Assembly (NCBI GenBank): GCA_028287135.1
Contig: JAQBQE010000027.1
Coordinates: forward strand, 1-64,000
Direction of reading: 5' to 3'
Source of the DNA: Myxococcales bacterium
GTDB taxonomy: Bacteria; Myxococcota_A; Polyangia; Haliangiales; Haliangiaceae
Length of the DNA: 64,000 bases
Numbering within the stretch: the stretch's first letter is position 1; each line of letters starts with the position of its first letter. Below the pieces are notes generated by a model. It was given only the letters and a program-made list of their open reading frames with translations, was not told the origin of the DNA and did not search any database. A program made the translations under genes and the position numbers. Of the stretch, positions 10,615 through 20,475 are shown piece by piece.

Positions 10615-10620
10615 TACTGT
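10615..10620 (+). promoter_or_regulatory. TACTGT, possible leaderless -10 box
   Basis: TACTGT lies 9 bases before the ATG at 10630, the same layout as several other gene starts in the window. It is a weak hexamer on its own. Confidence 0.3.
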
Positions 10621-10629
10621 GGTCCGACT

Positions 10630-11325
10630 ATGCAGTTACGACTCCTGGTGATGGTCGTGGTGCTCGGAGGCTCAGGCCTCGCCGCCATGCTCGGTGGCGG
10701 CGTCCAGCTCGGTCCGCTGATCGTCGAGGCGCGCGCGTATCCCGCGATGTGGACCGATCTCACGGGTGACAGGCGCTACACGTACGAGAACAACGCGATG
10801 AGCACCGAGCAGATCCTCGAGTCGCCCGGCGGGATGCCGATCTCGTTCAACGTCGGCCTCGGCTTCAGCTTCAGACGGCTACATCGCGCCGCCGACGGCG
10901 AATCCGATGCCGTTCTCGACGGGGACCGGGCCGATGGTCAGCCGGCTCAGCATGGCCAGCGCGCCCGGATCACCGTCCTCCTTGGCCCGCTTCTCGAGCG
11001 GGATCAGATTCGCGACCAGCATGCCGCCGAGGATGCCGGCACCGGCGGCGGCGATCTCCTGGCCACTGGGAGTGTAGGGCTCGCCGTCCGCGTGCAGCGC
11101 AGGGACGAGGTAGCCGACAGTGATGCCGACGACCGCACCGACGACGACGTCGGAATAGAAGTGCTTGCCGGCGCGGACGCGGAAGGTCGCGGCGCCCGCG
11201 GCCGCGGCCATGCCGAGCCCCCACGCGACGCCGCGCGCGGCGCCCGAGGTGGACGACGCCCCGAGCAGGTACGCGCCCGTGGTCGCGGCACCGAAGCTGA
11301 GCGACGCGTGTCCCGAGTAGAATGA
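10630..11325 (+). CDS. Hypothetical membrane/exported protein, running antisense into the PAP2 gene
   Basis: The first 80 residues look like a real gene: MQLRLLVMVVVLGGSGLAAML is a signal or anchor segment, followed by normal-looking sequence ending with ISFNVGLGFSF. From about nucleotide 10880 the frame runs through the opposite strand of the PAP2 gene and becomes an Arg/Asp-rich shadow with no stop until 11325. The annotated length of 231 residues is therefore suspicious. Either the gene has lost its true end, or it suffered a frameshift, or the protein really carries the antisense-encoded tail. No family is recognised. Confidence 0.35.
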   Translation: MQLRLLVMVVVLGGSGLAAMLGGGVQLGPLIVEARAYPAMWTDLTGDRRYTYENNAMSTEQILESPGGMPISFNVGLGFSFRRLHRAADGESDAVLDGDRADGQPAQHGQRARITVLLGPLLERDQIRDQHAAEDAGTGGGDLLATGSVGLAVRVQRRDEVADSDADDRTDDDVGIEVLAGADAEGRGARGRGHAEPPRDAARGARGGRRPEQVRARGRGTEAERRVSRVE

Positions 11326-11808
11326 CATGTGGCCGTCGTCTCCCTCGCTCTTCGCATAGCGCTGGACGGCCGGATCCTTCGAGTACATGTACGGGCGCGG
11401 CCGCTGGACGAGGCGCTTGGTCGCCTGCGCGAGCAGCATGTTGACCGCCATCGACTGCCCGTAGAGCAGGAGGCGGTCGCCGTCGGCGTCATCGATCGTG
11501 CTGCCGGTGAGATAGATCGCGGGCGCAGCCATCGAGCTGACGAGCAGCGCATCCGAGATGTGGGCCGCGCGGCGCGAGAACTGGGTGCGGACCCGGAGAT
11601 CGACCTCGAACAGCTCGTCGTTCCACCGTGCATCGCTGTCGCGGACCGGGATCAGCGAGAAGCCAAGCGTCCCGCCCAGTGCGATCGCCTGGATCGCGCC
11701 GTCGACGGGGGCGTCGACGCTGTGCCCCGGGATGACGTCACTGTCGGCTGCTGCAGGCGCCGCGAGGCTGGCAACAGCGACAAGGGCGACGAGCACGCGA
11801 GGTCTCAT
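10879..11808 (-). CDS. PAP2-superfamily phosphatase, exported
   Basis: The chosen start gives a signal peptide MRPRVLVALVAVASLAAPAAA; an in-frame ATG 42 bases further upstream would put a polar tail in front of it. The 309-residue protein holds the three acid-phosphatase motifs: KRLVQRPRP (KX6RP), SFYSGHAS (PSGH-like, with Y for P) and RVRAGKHFYSDVVVG (SRX5HX3D-like). The family removes phosphate from lipid phosphates such as phosphatidic acid or undecaprenyl pyrophosphate on the outer face of the membrane. Its 3' end overlaps an opposing open frame. Confidence 0.88.
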   Translation of the reverse strand: MRPRVLVALVAVASLAAPAAADSDVIPGHSVDAPVDGAIQAIALGGTLGFSLIPVRDSDARWNDELFEVDLRVRTQFSRRAAHISDALLVSSMAAPAIYLTGSTIDDADGDRLLLYGQSMAVNMLLAQATKRLVQRPRPYMYSKDPAVQRYAKSEGDDGHMSFYSGHASLSFGAATTGAYLLGASSTSGAARGVAWGLGMAAAAGAATFRVRAGKHFYSDVVVGAVVGITVGYLVPALHADGEPYTPSGQEIAAAGAGILGGMLVANLIPLEKRAKEDGDPGALAMLSRLTIGPVPVENGIGFAVGGAM

Positions 11809-11815
11809 TCCTTCG

Positions 11816-11821
11816 AGCGTA
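11816..11821 (-). promoter_or_regulatory. TACGCT, possible leaderless -10 box of the PAP2 gene
   Basis: Read on the minus strand, TACGCT stands 7 bases before the ATG. A short purine run (GAAGGA) touches the start codon, too close to be a normal ribosome site. Confidence 0.3.
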
Positions 11822-11882
11822 GCCAGCTCCGCCCACCGCGGCACGGTCAAGGTCTGGCAGGGTTCGGCTGTTCACGCGATCC

Positions 11883-13241
11883 TCACGTCGGGGATTCTCG
11901 TGACGCCGCGAGCGGAAGCTCGAACCAGAACGCGCTGCCCTGCCCCGGCTCGCTCGTCACGCCGATCGTTCCACCGTGTGCCTCGACGATGTGCTTGCAG
12001 ATGTAGAGCCCGAGTCCCACGCTGCCCTTCTCGGTCCGCTTGCCCTGCCAGTAGCGCTCGAACAGGTGCGGGAGCTGGTCCTCCGGAATGCCGGTTCCGG
12101 TGTCCCGGACCTCGAACCGGACGATGCGCGCGCGGCGCTCCGCGGTCGCCGTGATCTCGTCGCCGGGGCGCGCGAACTTGAGCGCGTTGCCGAGCAGGTT
12201 CGACAGCACCTGGAGGATGCGCTCGCGATCGACGTCGAGCCGGAGCCCGGGGTCCGCGGTCGACCGCAGCTTGACGCCCTTCGCGGGCGCGCGATCGACG
12301 AACAGCTCGACCGCGGAGTGCAACAGCGCTTGTGCCTCGCAGGCCTGGGTCCTCAGCACGAGCTGGCCGGCTTCCACGTGCGCGTTGTCGACCAGCTCGT
12401 CGATCAGGTGCTGCATGCGATCCGAGGCGCTGCGGATACTCGACACGTAACGGCGTTCTGGCGCGGGGAGCCCGGGCGACTCCTCGAGCAGCGACGCACC
12501 GAGCACCACGGCGTTCAGTGGATTGCGAAGGTCATGCGAGACGACCGCGAGGATCTCCTCGCGCGCTTTCGCTGCCCGGGTCGCGACGCCGGTCGCCTCC
12601 TGCACGTGCTGGAACTCCCGGGTCAGCCGGCGCAACACGAGCACCGCGAGCACGATGCTGATCCCGACCCCGAGGACCGACGTGAGGACCAGCATCGTCT
12701 GCGCCTTGTCTGCCCGCGCCTGCGACTCGCGGAACGCGTCATCGAACAGCTCCTGTTCCTCGCGCACGAACGCGTCGACGCTCTCCTCGAACTTGTCGCG
12801 TCGGGGCCACAGCTCGGATTCGAAGTACTTCAGCACGGAGCGCGGGTCACCGCTCATCGTCCGCTCGTACCCGGCCTCGCGAACCGCGCGCACATACTCG
12901 CCGGCGGCCTGCGAGACCACCGCGACCTCATCCGCCGTGCGCGTGAGCAGCGCGCGCGACGCGAGCCCGTACAGCGAGTGGTCGAACTGCCGCTGGGCTG
13001 CGAGAAACCGCGAACGCTGGTCGGCCTGCCCGGTCAGCAAGTAGCCACGGCTGGTCGCGACCAGGTGCTCCGCCTCGAGCCGGAGGTTCTGCACGGATGC
13101 GAGATCCTCGGCGAACCGGCGGCTGATCTGATCCGCACTCTTCGTGGTCATCCGCAGCGCGACGATCGCCGTCACCGCGGTCAGCACGGTGACCACCACC
13201 GACGCCGCAAGGCCGATACTGAGCTGCTTGCGGAATCCCAC
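11883..13241 (-). CDS. Sensor histidine kinase with CHASE3-like periplasmic domain
   Basis: This 452-residue protein has a membrane helix at about 8-30, a helical periplasmic region to about 180 (CHASE3-like), a second helix at 182-203, then a HisKA domain with H236 in VVSHDLRNPL and a HATPase_c domain. The ATPase boxes are visible as NLLGNALKFA, RDTGTGIPE and VGLGLYICKHIVEAHGG. A GAAGGAAGGG ribosome site precedes the ATG. No response regulator is adjacent, so it is an orphan kinase whose partner lies elsewhere. The signal is unknown. Confidence 0.93.
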   Translation of the reverse strand: MGFRKQLSIGLAASVVVTVLTAVTAIVALRMTTKSADQISRRFAEDLASVQNLRLEAEHLVATSRGYLLTGQADQRSRFLAAQRQFDHSLYGLASRALLTRTADEVAVVSQAAGEYVRAVREAGYERTMSGDPRSVLKYFESELWPRRDKFEESVDAFVREEQELFDDAFRESQARADKAQTMLVLTSVLGVGISIVLAVLVLRRLTREFQHVQEATGVATRAAKAREEILAVVSHDLRNPLNAVVLGASLLEESPGLPAPERRYVSSIRSASDRMQHLIDELVDNAHVEAGQLVLRTQACEAQALLHSAVELFVDRAPAKGVKLRSTADPGLRLDVDRERILQVLSNLLGNALKFARPGDEITATAERRARIVRFEVRDTGTGIPEDQLPHLFERYWQGKRTEKGSVGLGLYICKHIVEAHGGTIGVTSEPGQGSAFWFELPLAASRESPT

Positions 13242-13280
13242 GCCCTTCCTTCAACCAGCGCGGTGACGTGGAGCTTCCCG

Positions 13281-13302
13281 CTCACCGCAGATCGGCGGTG
13301 AG
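13281..13302 (-). terminator. Hairpin downstream of pckA
   Basis: CTCACCGC and GCGGTGAG form a perfect 8-bp stem with a 6-base loop, about 30 bases after the pckA stop and before the kinase gene. There is no T tract, so termination efficiency is uncertain. Confidence 0.5.
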
Positions 13303-13334
13303 AGATAGCTCCCGTCGTCGGGCTTCTGAGCCGA

Positions 13335-14921
<1,587 letters not shown>

Positions 14922-14933
14922 GGTGGGGGGCTC

Positions 14934-14954
14934 CGTTTTCGTCAGTGGAAAACG
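14934..14954 (-). promoter_or_regulatory. Inverted repeat in the pckA leader
   Basis: CGTTTTC-GTCAGTG-GAAAACG is a 7-bp A/T-rich inverted repeat between a TATACC-like -10 box (14958-14963 on the minus strand) and the ATG. Its place suggests an operator or a leader hairpin. It lacks the U tract of a terminator. Confidence 0.45.
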
Positions 14955-14983
14955 AAGGTATACACCACCGTCGTGTGCCTCGG

Positions 14984-17900
14984 TCAGGGGTTAATAAGCC
15001 CGGCGCTCAACGTCGTGCAGACGCGCCAATCTGCCGCAGCATCGTCGGTGTCCTGACCGTTAGGCGACCGGCAGAGCGAGCCCTCCACGGCACTGGAATC
15101 CGCGGTGGCGACCGGCAGCATCGTGCCCTCGACCAGAGAGACCGGTGCCGTAAAGCCCGGTAGGTCGACCATCGTCATTCCGCCCTCGTAGGACAGGGCG
15201 TCGATCAGGGTGTGGGTGACGTTGTCGATCAAGGCGATCCCGTCGGGCGCACCGTTCTGGACCTCGTCCATCGTCCACCCCGGGTCGCGTTTGGTCGCCG
15301 GAGAGGTCACGCTCACGTTGGCCCCGGCGATCACCAGGTACGCGCCCGCGGCCAGCGTCCCGGTCCCGAGGTCGATCGTGTCGTACGCCGCGCCGCCGCT
15401 GCCGTTGACCAGGATCAGCTGCTTGCCGGTCAGCGGGATCGCGGTCCCCGACGGGTTGTAGATCTCGATGAACTCGGCGTTGTCGGTTCCAATGTTGTCG
15501 TAGTCGACCTCGTTGATGACGAGGTGCATGGCGCCGGTCGAGACCGTCACGGTCGTGTTGCTCGTGCTGCTACCGAACGTCGCGGTCACGGTCGCGGTCC
15601 CGATCATCGCCACGTCGACGTAGTTGAACGTCGCCGAGGTCTGGTTCGCGAGCACCGTCACGCTGTTTGGCAGCATCCCGGCATTCGCCGGGTTGACGGC
15701 CAGGCCGACCACCACCGGGGTGAGCGCCGGGATGTCGAGGGTCACGGTGAGCTGCGCGGTGCCGCCAGGGGCCACCGTCGCGTCGGCCGGTGACAGCGTC
15801 ACCGTGCTCGGAGCCTCGGTGGCGCCGAGCACGCGGACGTTCGCCGGCATCATCTGGACGCCGAGCATCGCCGTCACCGTGACCACCCCGGGCGGGGCGT
15901 TCACCGGGGCGGTCACCGGGACCTGCGCCGTGGTCTGGCCGTTGAGGACGGTGACGTTCGTCACGGTCAGCGCGTTGGTGTTGCCCGACATGATGGTGAC
16001 CGTCGTGTTGCCCTGCGCCGGGCCCGACAGCGTGACCGTCAGCGGGGCCGGGAACGTCGGGAGCCCGGCCGTGCCGGCGCGTGCGAACGTCAGCGCGGGA
16101 CCAAACGATGCGATCCCCGGCGAGCCGGCCACCAGGTCGCCCGCGTTGCGCACCTCGAGCTTGGACATCATCTGGCGCAGCGTCAGGATGCCGCGCACGG
16201 TCGAGTAGCTCTGACCGATCGACGGGGTCGGCGTCGTGACGAACAGGAAGTCATCGACGATCAGCGAGTTGCTACCCGCATCGGTCAGCGTGAACTCGCC
16301 GAACATCGCGTTGGTCGCGGTCACCGATGCGCCGGACAGCTGGACGAGCACACCCTCGAGGGTGAGCGCGCGCGGGCCACCGGTCTTGACCTCGGCATAG
16401 GTCGCCGTCACCGGCGCCGGCAGCGCCTCGGGACCGGCGGCCGTCACCGTCACGGCGGTCACACCGTCGAGCTCGGTCTGGCCCTGGAACACCGTGACCG
16501 TGCCGTCGATCGAGACGCGCGCTCCGACCGTCGCGGTCGCGAGCGTCGGCGCCATCGTGCCGGTGTAGACGAACAGACCGGAGTGATCGACGCCCGCGTA
16601 ATCGGCGTCGCCCATCTTGGTCTGGACGAAGAACCCGTTCGAGCCCTTGCCGGTGACCAGCGCGTTGACCACGCGGACCGCCGAGCCGACCGGGATCATC
16701 CCGTTCTTGATCTTGTAGATCGTCGTGGCGCAGCCGGCCGAGCCCGGGTTCGCATCCGACGGGCAGGCGTCGCACGCGTCGCCCTTGCCGTCGCTGTCCA
16801 TGTCGGCCTGATCGGCGTTCGCGAGGTCAGGACAGTTGTCGGTCGCGTTGGGCGCGCCGTCGTGGTCGCGGTCGTTCGGATCGATCGTCGTGCAGTTCGT
16901 CGTGTCGGCATCGAGCGGGCACTGATCACACGCATCGCCCTCGCCATCGGCATCGGCGTCGCCCTGCATCATCGCGTCGACGGGGCGCACCGGGTTGAAC
17001 ACCATCGGGCAGTTGTCACTGCCGTTCTCGAGACCATCGCCATCCGTATCGGATGCCGTCGACTCGCCGGTGTAGATCGTCGAGCCCACCGTTGCGGTCG
17101 GGCGCTTCGGCGTACACGTCGGCTCGTTCATCGGCACGCCGCACGTGAACGCCGGGTAGATGTTGGCGCCGGCAGAGGTCTTGAGCGCCGAGTACGTCTT
17201 GCCGACCTCGGCCATCAAGCAGACCTTCTTCATCGTGCCGCAGACATCGACCGCGTCACACGCGGCCGTCGTCAGCGCGGTCGCCGGGGTCTCATCGCCA
17301 TAGAGCACCTTGCCGCCGCGCATCACGAGCACGACATCCTTGGCCTCGGCCTCGATCACCGCGCGATACGGCGGCTTGCCGTTGCGCTTGAAGATCGTGA
17401 TGTCGGCGACACGGCCCGGCGCGAGGACACCGATCACGTCGTCGGTCGCGGTGACCGCCGCCGCGTTGACGGTGACCATCTGCCAGAGCTGGACGTCGCT
17501 GAAGTACGTGTTGAGGTGGTTCTTGTTGAAGCTGTCGGCGCACGCGAGCTCGCGCAGCATGTTCATCGAGCCGCTCGGCATCCAGTCGGTGCCAAGCGCG
17601 ATCTCGACGCCGAGGCGCGCCGCCACCGAGACGCGCGCGGTCTCGCCGTAGAGCGTGATGTTCGAGCGCGGCGACCAGATCAGGCCGGTTCCCGCGGCCG
17701 CCATCGCGCCGTAATCGGCGGGCTGGAGCCCGACCGCGTGAATCATCGCCGTCTTGCCGAGGACGAGGTTCGTCGAGACGCCGGGCGCCATCGTGTCGAA
17801 CGCCTCCGAGCTCTGGCACAGGAACTCGTTGCGTGCGGTCGCGTTCACGCCTTCGGCGGTGTGCGGCTCGTACGCCTCGTCGCTCGCGATCGAGGCCGGC

Positions 17901-18601
17901 GTCGTCGGCTCGCCGCCATAGTTGCAGTCGCCGGTGCGGCGGTTACCACCCGAGTCGTCGAGCGGGAACGTGTCGAAGTTGACGGCCTTCTGGTTGAGGC
18001 CCTCCTGGTTCGCGCTGTCGAGGTTGCGCAGCAGGCCCGGCTGGCCGCCGGAGCCGACGATCGAGGTCGCCCCGCCCATCAGGAACCGCAGCTCGCCCCA
18101 CCGGATCTGGTCTGCGGTCGCACCACCCGACGACGTGATCTTCATCTTGCCGTCGAGACCCTTGCGCCACTGCTGGCGGTCGTCATAGCGAGCGCCGGTG
18201 TCGGTGTACGGATCGTTCTGCGTGAACGTGATGTGATCGTGCGTGTTGATCAGGCCTGGAGAGATCGACGCGTCGGGACACGACACGATCGTCTGCCCGG
18301 CCTCGGCGCAGTTGCAGCCGACGCAGGTGATGGAGCCCTGCGCATCCACGGCGACCTGGCCACCGTGGAACAGCTTCGTCGGCGTCAGGACCTCGCCCTT
18401 CAGCAGCGTCCCCGCGCTTCCCGGCGTGACCTGGCATGTGCCCGTGACGACCGGCGGCAGCGCCTCGCACGTCACCTCCTCGAACGGAGGCCCATCAGGT
18501 CCTGCGTCGGTCGCAGCATCCGGGCTAGCAGGGGCATCATCACCGCAGGCAACGAGGCCGAGGGCGACAAGGGACAACACGACAAGCAAACGGCGGCGCA
18601 T
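14984..18601 (-). CDS. Large lipoprotein: amidohydrolase fused to thrombospondin-3, Ig-like and lamin-tail domains
   Basis: The start at 18601 gives a lipoprotein signal with lipobox LVAC and cysteine 19; an in-frame ATG upstream adds 31 polar residues and is rejected. Residues about 60-480 are a metal-dependent amidohydrolase with HDH at 121-123, a later IHAVG histidine and the catalytic GTDW aspartate, ending in APGRVADITIF. Residues about 515-630 are thrombospondin type 3 repeats (DTDGDGLENGSDNCP and similar), which bind calcium. Then come an OB-like domain (about 630-815), Ig-like modules (about 830-1020) and a lamin-tail domain beginning VINEVDYDN. The 1,205-residue protein should be displayed on the cell surface. 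The substrate is unknown; the domain order is the striking part. Confidence 0.85.
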   Translation of the reverse strand: MRRRLLVVLSLVALGLVACGDDAPASPDAATDAGPDGPPFEEVTCEALPPVVTGTCQVTPGSAGTLLKGEVLTPTKLFHGGQVAVDAQGSITCVGCNCAEAGQTIVSCPDASISPGLINTHDHITFTQNDPYTDTGARYDDRQQWRKGLDGKMKITSSGGATADQIRWGELRFLMGGATSIVGSGGQPGLLRNLDSANQEGLNQKAVNFDTFPLDDSGGNRRTGDCNYGGEPTTPASIASDEAYEPHTAEGVNATARNEFLCQSSEAFDTMAPGVSTNLVLGKTAMIHAVGLQPADYGAMAAAGTGLIWSPRSNITLYGETARVSVAARLGVEIALGTDWMPSGSMNMLRELACADSFNKNHLNTYFSDVQLWQMVTVNAAAVTATDDVIGVLAPGRVADITIFKRNGKPPYRAVIEAEAKDVVLVMRGGKVLYGDETPATALTTAACDAVDVCGTMKKVCLMAEVGKTYSALKTSAGANIYPAFTCGVPMNEPTCTPKRPTATVGSTIYTGESTASDTDGDGLENGSDNCPMVFNPVRPVDAMMQGDADADGEGDACDQCPLDADTTNCTTIDPNDRDHDGAPNATDNCPDLANADQADMDSDGKGDACDACPSDANPGSAGCATTIYKIKNGMIPVGSAVRVVNALVTGKGSNGFFVQTKMGDADYAGVDHSGLFVYTGTMAPTLATATVGARVSIDGTVTVFQGQTELDGVTAVTVTAAGPEALPAPVTATYAEVKTGGPRALTLEGVLVQLSGASVTATNAMFGEFTLTDAGSNSLIVDDFLFVTTPTPSIGQSYSTVRGILTLRQMMSKLEVRNAGDLVAGSPGIASFGPALTFARAGTAGLPTFPAPLTVTLSGPAQGNTTVTIMSGNTNALTVTNVTVLNGQTTAQVPVTAPVNAPPGVVTVTAMLGVQMMPANVRVLGATEAPSTVTLSPADATVAPGGTAQLTVTLDIPALTPVVVGLAVNPANAGMLPNSVTVLANQTSATFNYVDVAMIGTATVTATFGSSTSNTTVTVSTGAMHLVINEVDYDNIGTDNAEFIEIYNPSGTAIPLTGKQLILVNGSGGAAYDTIDLGTGTLAAGAYLVIAGANVSVTSPATKRDPGWTMDEVQNGAPDGIALIDNVTHTLIDALSYEGGMTMVDLPGFTAPVSLVEGTMLPVATADSSAVEGSLCRSPNGQDTDDAAADWRVCTTLSAGLINP

Positions 18602-18751
18602 GAAGGGCGGCGACCCTATCACGCGAGATCCGATTCTCGACGGAAAACCAGGGATCGGGCGGCCCTCACGGCTGCTGTGATCCGGACCTCGCAACGATGC
18701 GCACGGGCCTCGCTCGCGTAGGCCAGCTCACCGAATCAACACCCGATCGCG

Positions 18752-19849
18752 TCAATCCGCGGCGTCGGTGACAGGATCGTTAACCGATGCCGCGGCTGTG
18801 ACGGCGGCGGCCGCGAGCTGCGAACCGCTCGTAGCGGCGGTGCGCTCCTCCGCCTTGTCGCGTGCGCGCTGGACGGTCTCGCTCGCCGTCATCAACACGA
18901 GCCCGATTCCGGCATAGACCAGCAGCGTCACGCGGCGGGCGATCACCATGGTCACGCCGCGCGCAGGGTTCTCGCCGAGCGCGCGGAACATGCCCCAGTA
19001 CCCGCCCTCGGAGACACCGACCCCCATCGGGACCAGGCTCGACAGCATGTAGACCGCGAAGCCGCCGACCGTGGTCCACACCACGAACACGACCGTGAGC
19101 GATCCGCCCATCGCCACGAACACGAGATACGACAGCGACATCGACGTCAGTCGCGACGCGACCACCGCGAGCACGCCGAGCCAGCGATCGCGGCGACGCG
19201 CGCCCTCGACGAGGCGCATCTTGGCGTCGATCGGCGCGAGCTTGGCCTGCCAGGTCTCGAGCCGTGCCTCCGTGATGATCCGCAACCGGCGGATCAGGCG
19301 CACGAGGCTGCCGAGCAGACCGCGACGCACGAGCGCGAACAGTCCGATCGAGATCAAGGTCGACGCGATCCCGATCACGACCATGAACCACATGATGCTG
19401 GTCGGCATCGGGACCAGGATCAGACCCACGATCACCGCGACCGCGACCACCGCGAGCTCGACCGAGAAGCTGACCACGTTGTAGAGGAGGATCGTCGACA
19501 CCGCGCGCGACTGGCTCGTGTGCTCGGTCAGCACCGAGACCTTGACCGCCTCACCGAGGTTGCCGAGCGGCGTCACCGCGTTGACCGCCCGCCCCGCGAG
19601 CTGGGCGAGCAGCGTGGATCGCAGCTTGATCGTGTGACTCTCGGGCGACATGAACGCCCGGATCGCGATCGCATCGAGCGTCGTGATCACGATCTCGAGG
19701 GCGACCACCGCGAACCACCACCAGCCGATCCGCTGGAAGTATGTGCCGATGTTCTGCGGGCCGATGTCGTAGACCGTGAACACCAGCGCGGCGAGCCCGA
19801 CGACCAGGCTGATCCTGGTGACCCATCGCGCCCACGTCGGCCGGCTCAT
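18752..19849 (-). CDS. YbhN/UPF0104-type lysylphosphatidylglycerol synthase-like membrane protein
   Basis: The 365-residue protein has about eight transmembrane segments and matches the membrane half of MprF without its aminoacyltransferase domain (TIGR00374/YbhN group). Typical features are the AGRAVNAVTPLGNLGEAVK motif near residue 90 and LVPMGVGVSEGGYWG near residue 270. Such proteins are thought to flip or transport lipids or lipid-linked compounds in the inner membrane. The last 40 residues are a polar, Ala-rich tail. It follows the SMI1/KNR4 gene by 21 bases but has its own possible -10 box. Confidence 0.88.
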   Translation of the reverse strand: MSRPTWARWVTRISLVVGLAALVFTVYDIGPQNIGTYFQRIGWWWFAVVALEIVITTLDAIAIRAFMSPESHTIKLRSTLLAQLAGRAVNAVTPLGNLGEAVKVSVLTEHTSQSRAVSTILLYNVVSFSVELAVVAVAVIVGLILVPMPTSIMWFMVVIGIASTLISIGLFALVRRGLLGSLVRLIRRLRIITEARLETWQAKLAPIDAKMRLVEGARRRDRWLGVLAVVASRLTSMSLSYLVFVAMGGSLTVVFVVWTTVGGFAVYMLSSLVPMGVGVSEGGYWGMFRALGENPARGVTMVIARRVTLLVYAGIGLVLMTASETVQRARDKAEERTAATSGSQLAAAAVTAAASVNDPVTDAAD

Positions 19850-19858
19850 GACGACCGA

Positions 19859-19864
19859 GCTATA
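19859..19864 (-). promoter_or_regulatory. TATAGC, possible leaderless -10 box
   Basis: TATAGC on the minus strand ends 9 bases before the ATG at 19849. It sits in the 21-base gap after the SMI1/KNR4 stop. Confidence 0.35.
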
Positions 19865-19870
19865 TCACCT

Positions 19871-20377
19871 TCAGTCGACGGGCTGCTCGAGGCTGTCGGC
19901 GACGAAGCCCATGACCTCTTCGAACATCTGGCCGAAGTCGTCATAGAACTGCTGATCGAGGGCGTTGTCACGGGCGTCGAACATCAGCACCGGATACTCG
20001 CCGTTGGGCAGCTCGCGGCTGACGTCGAGGCAGAACCACTCCTGCGACTCCGCGCCGATGCCGACCACGACGAGGTGATCGGCGAGCTTGCGCTCGACGC
20101 GTGCATCGAGCGTGCGGCGCACGACCGAGTCCTGGTCCGCGCCGTCCTTCGTGGTGACGCCGACGAAGTCGTGGACGATGCCGAGGTGCGGTGGAATCGC
20201 GATGCCGCCGAAGGTCCTCAAGAACGTGCGGTACGACGGCGGGAACGTGCAGCCGAGTGCTTCCTCGGCGGCCGTGATCGCGGACTCGGATACCGGCCCC
20301 GAGATCTGGCACGTGTTCTCGTGCTCACGGAGTCGTTTGCGGACGCGTTCGACGAGCTCGATGGTGGCGGACGTCAT
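19871..20377 (-). CDS. SMI1/KNR4 (SUKH-1) family protein
   Basis: This 168-residue cytoplasmic protein has the SUKH pattern: an N-terminal helix with SESAITAAEEALGCTFPPSYR, then FLRTFGG at about 50-57, and a C-terminal acidic helix with DDFGQMFEEV. SUKH proteins are often immunity proteins against contact-dependent or type VI toxins, but orphan copies without a neighbouring toxin are common in myxobacteria. No toxin-like gene is adjacent here. The family call is good; an immunity role is only a possibility. Confidence 0.82.
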   Translation of the reverse strand: MTSATIELVERVRKRLREHENTCQISGPVSESAITAAEEALGCTFPPSYRTFLRTFGGIAIPPHLGIVHDFVGVTTKDGADQDSVVRRTLDARVERKLADHLVVVGIGAESQEWFCLDVSRELPNGEYPVLMFDARDNALDQQFYDDFGQMFEEVMGFVADSLEQPVD

Positions 20378-20391
20378 GGCAACTCGCGGTG

Positions 20392-20419
20392 ATTATGCAC
20401 GGTAGCGATCACAAACCAA
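20392..20419 (-). promoter_or_regulatory. Possible promoter of the SMI1/KNR4 gene
   Basis: On the minus strand TTGGTT, a 16-base spacer and CATAAT (5 of 6 to consensus) are followed 14 bases later by the ATG. This would give a leader of only a few bases. Confidence 0.4.
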
Positions 20420-20475
20420 CCGACGGACATCGCGTGCGCTCAGATCGATCGATCCGGTCGCAGTGACGTTGACTT

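Noticed and set aside
16583..18721. 712-codon open frame opposite the amidohydrolase gene
   Set aside because: Arg/His/Asp-rich composition typical of the complement of GC-rich coding DNA, with no recognisable domains, while the other strand has clear domains.
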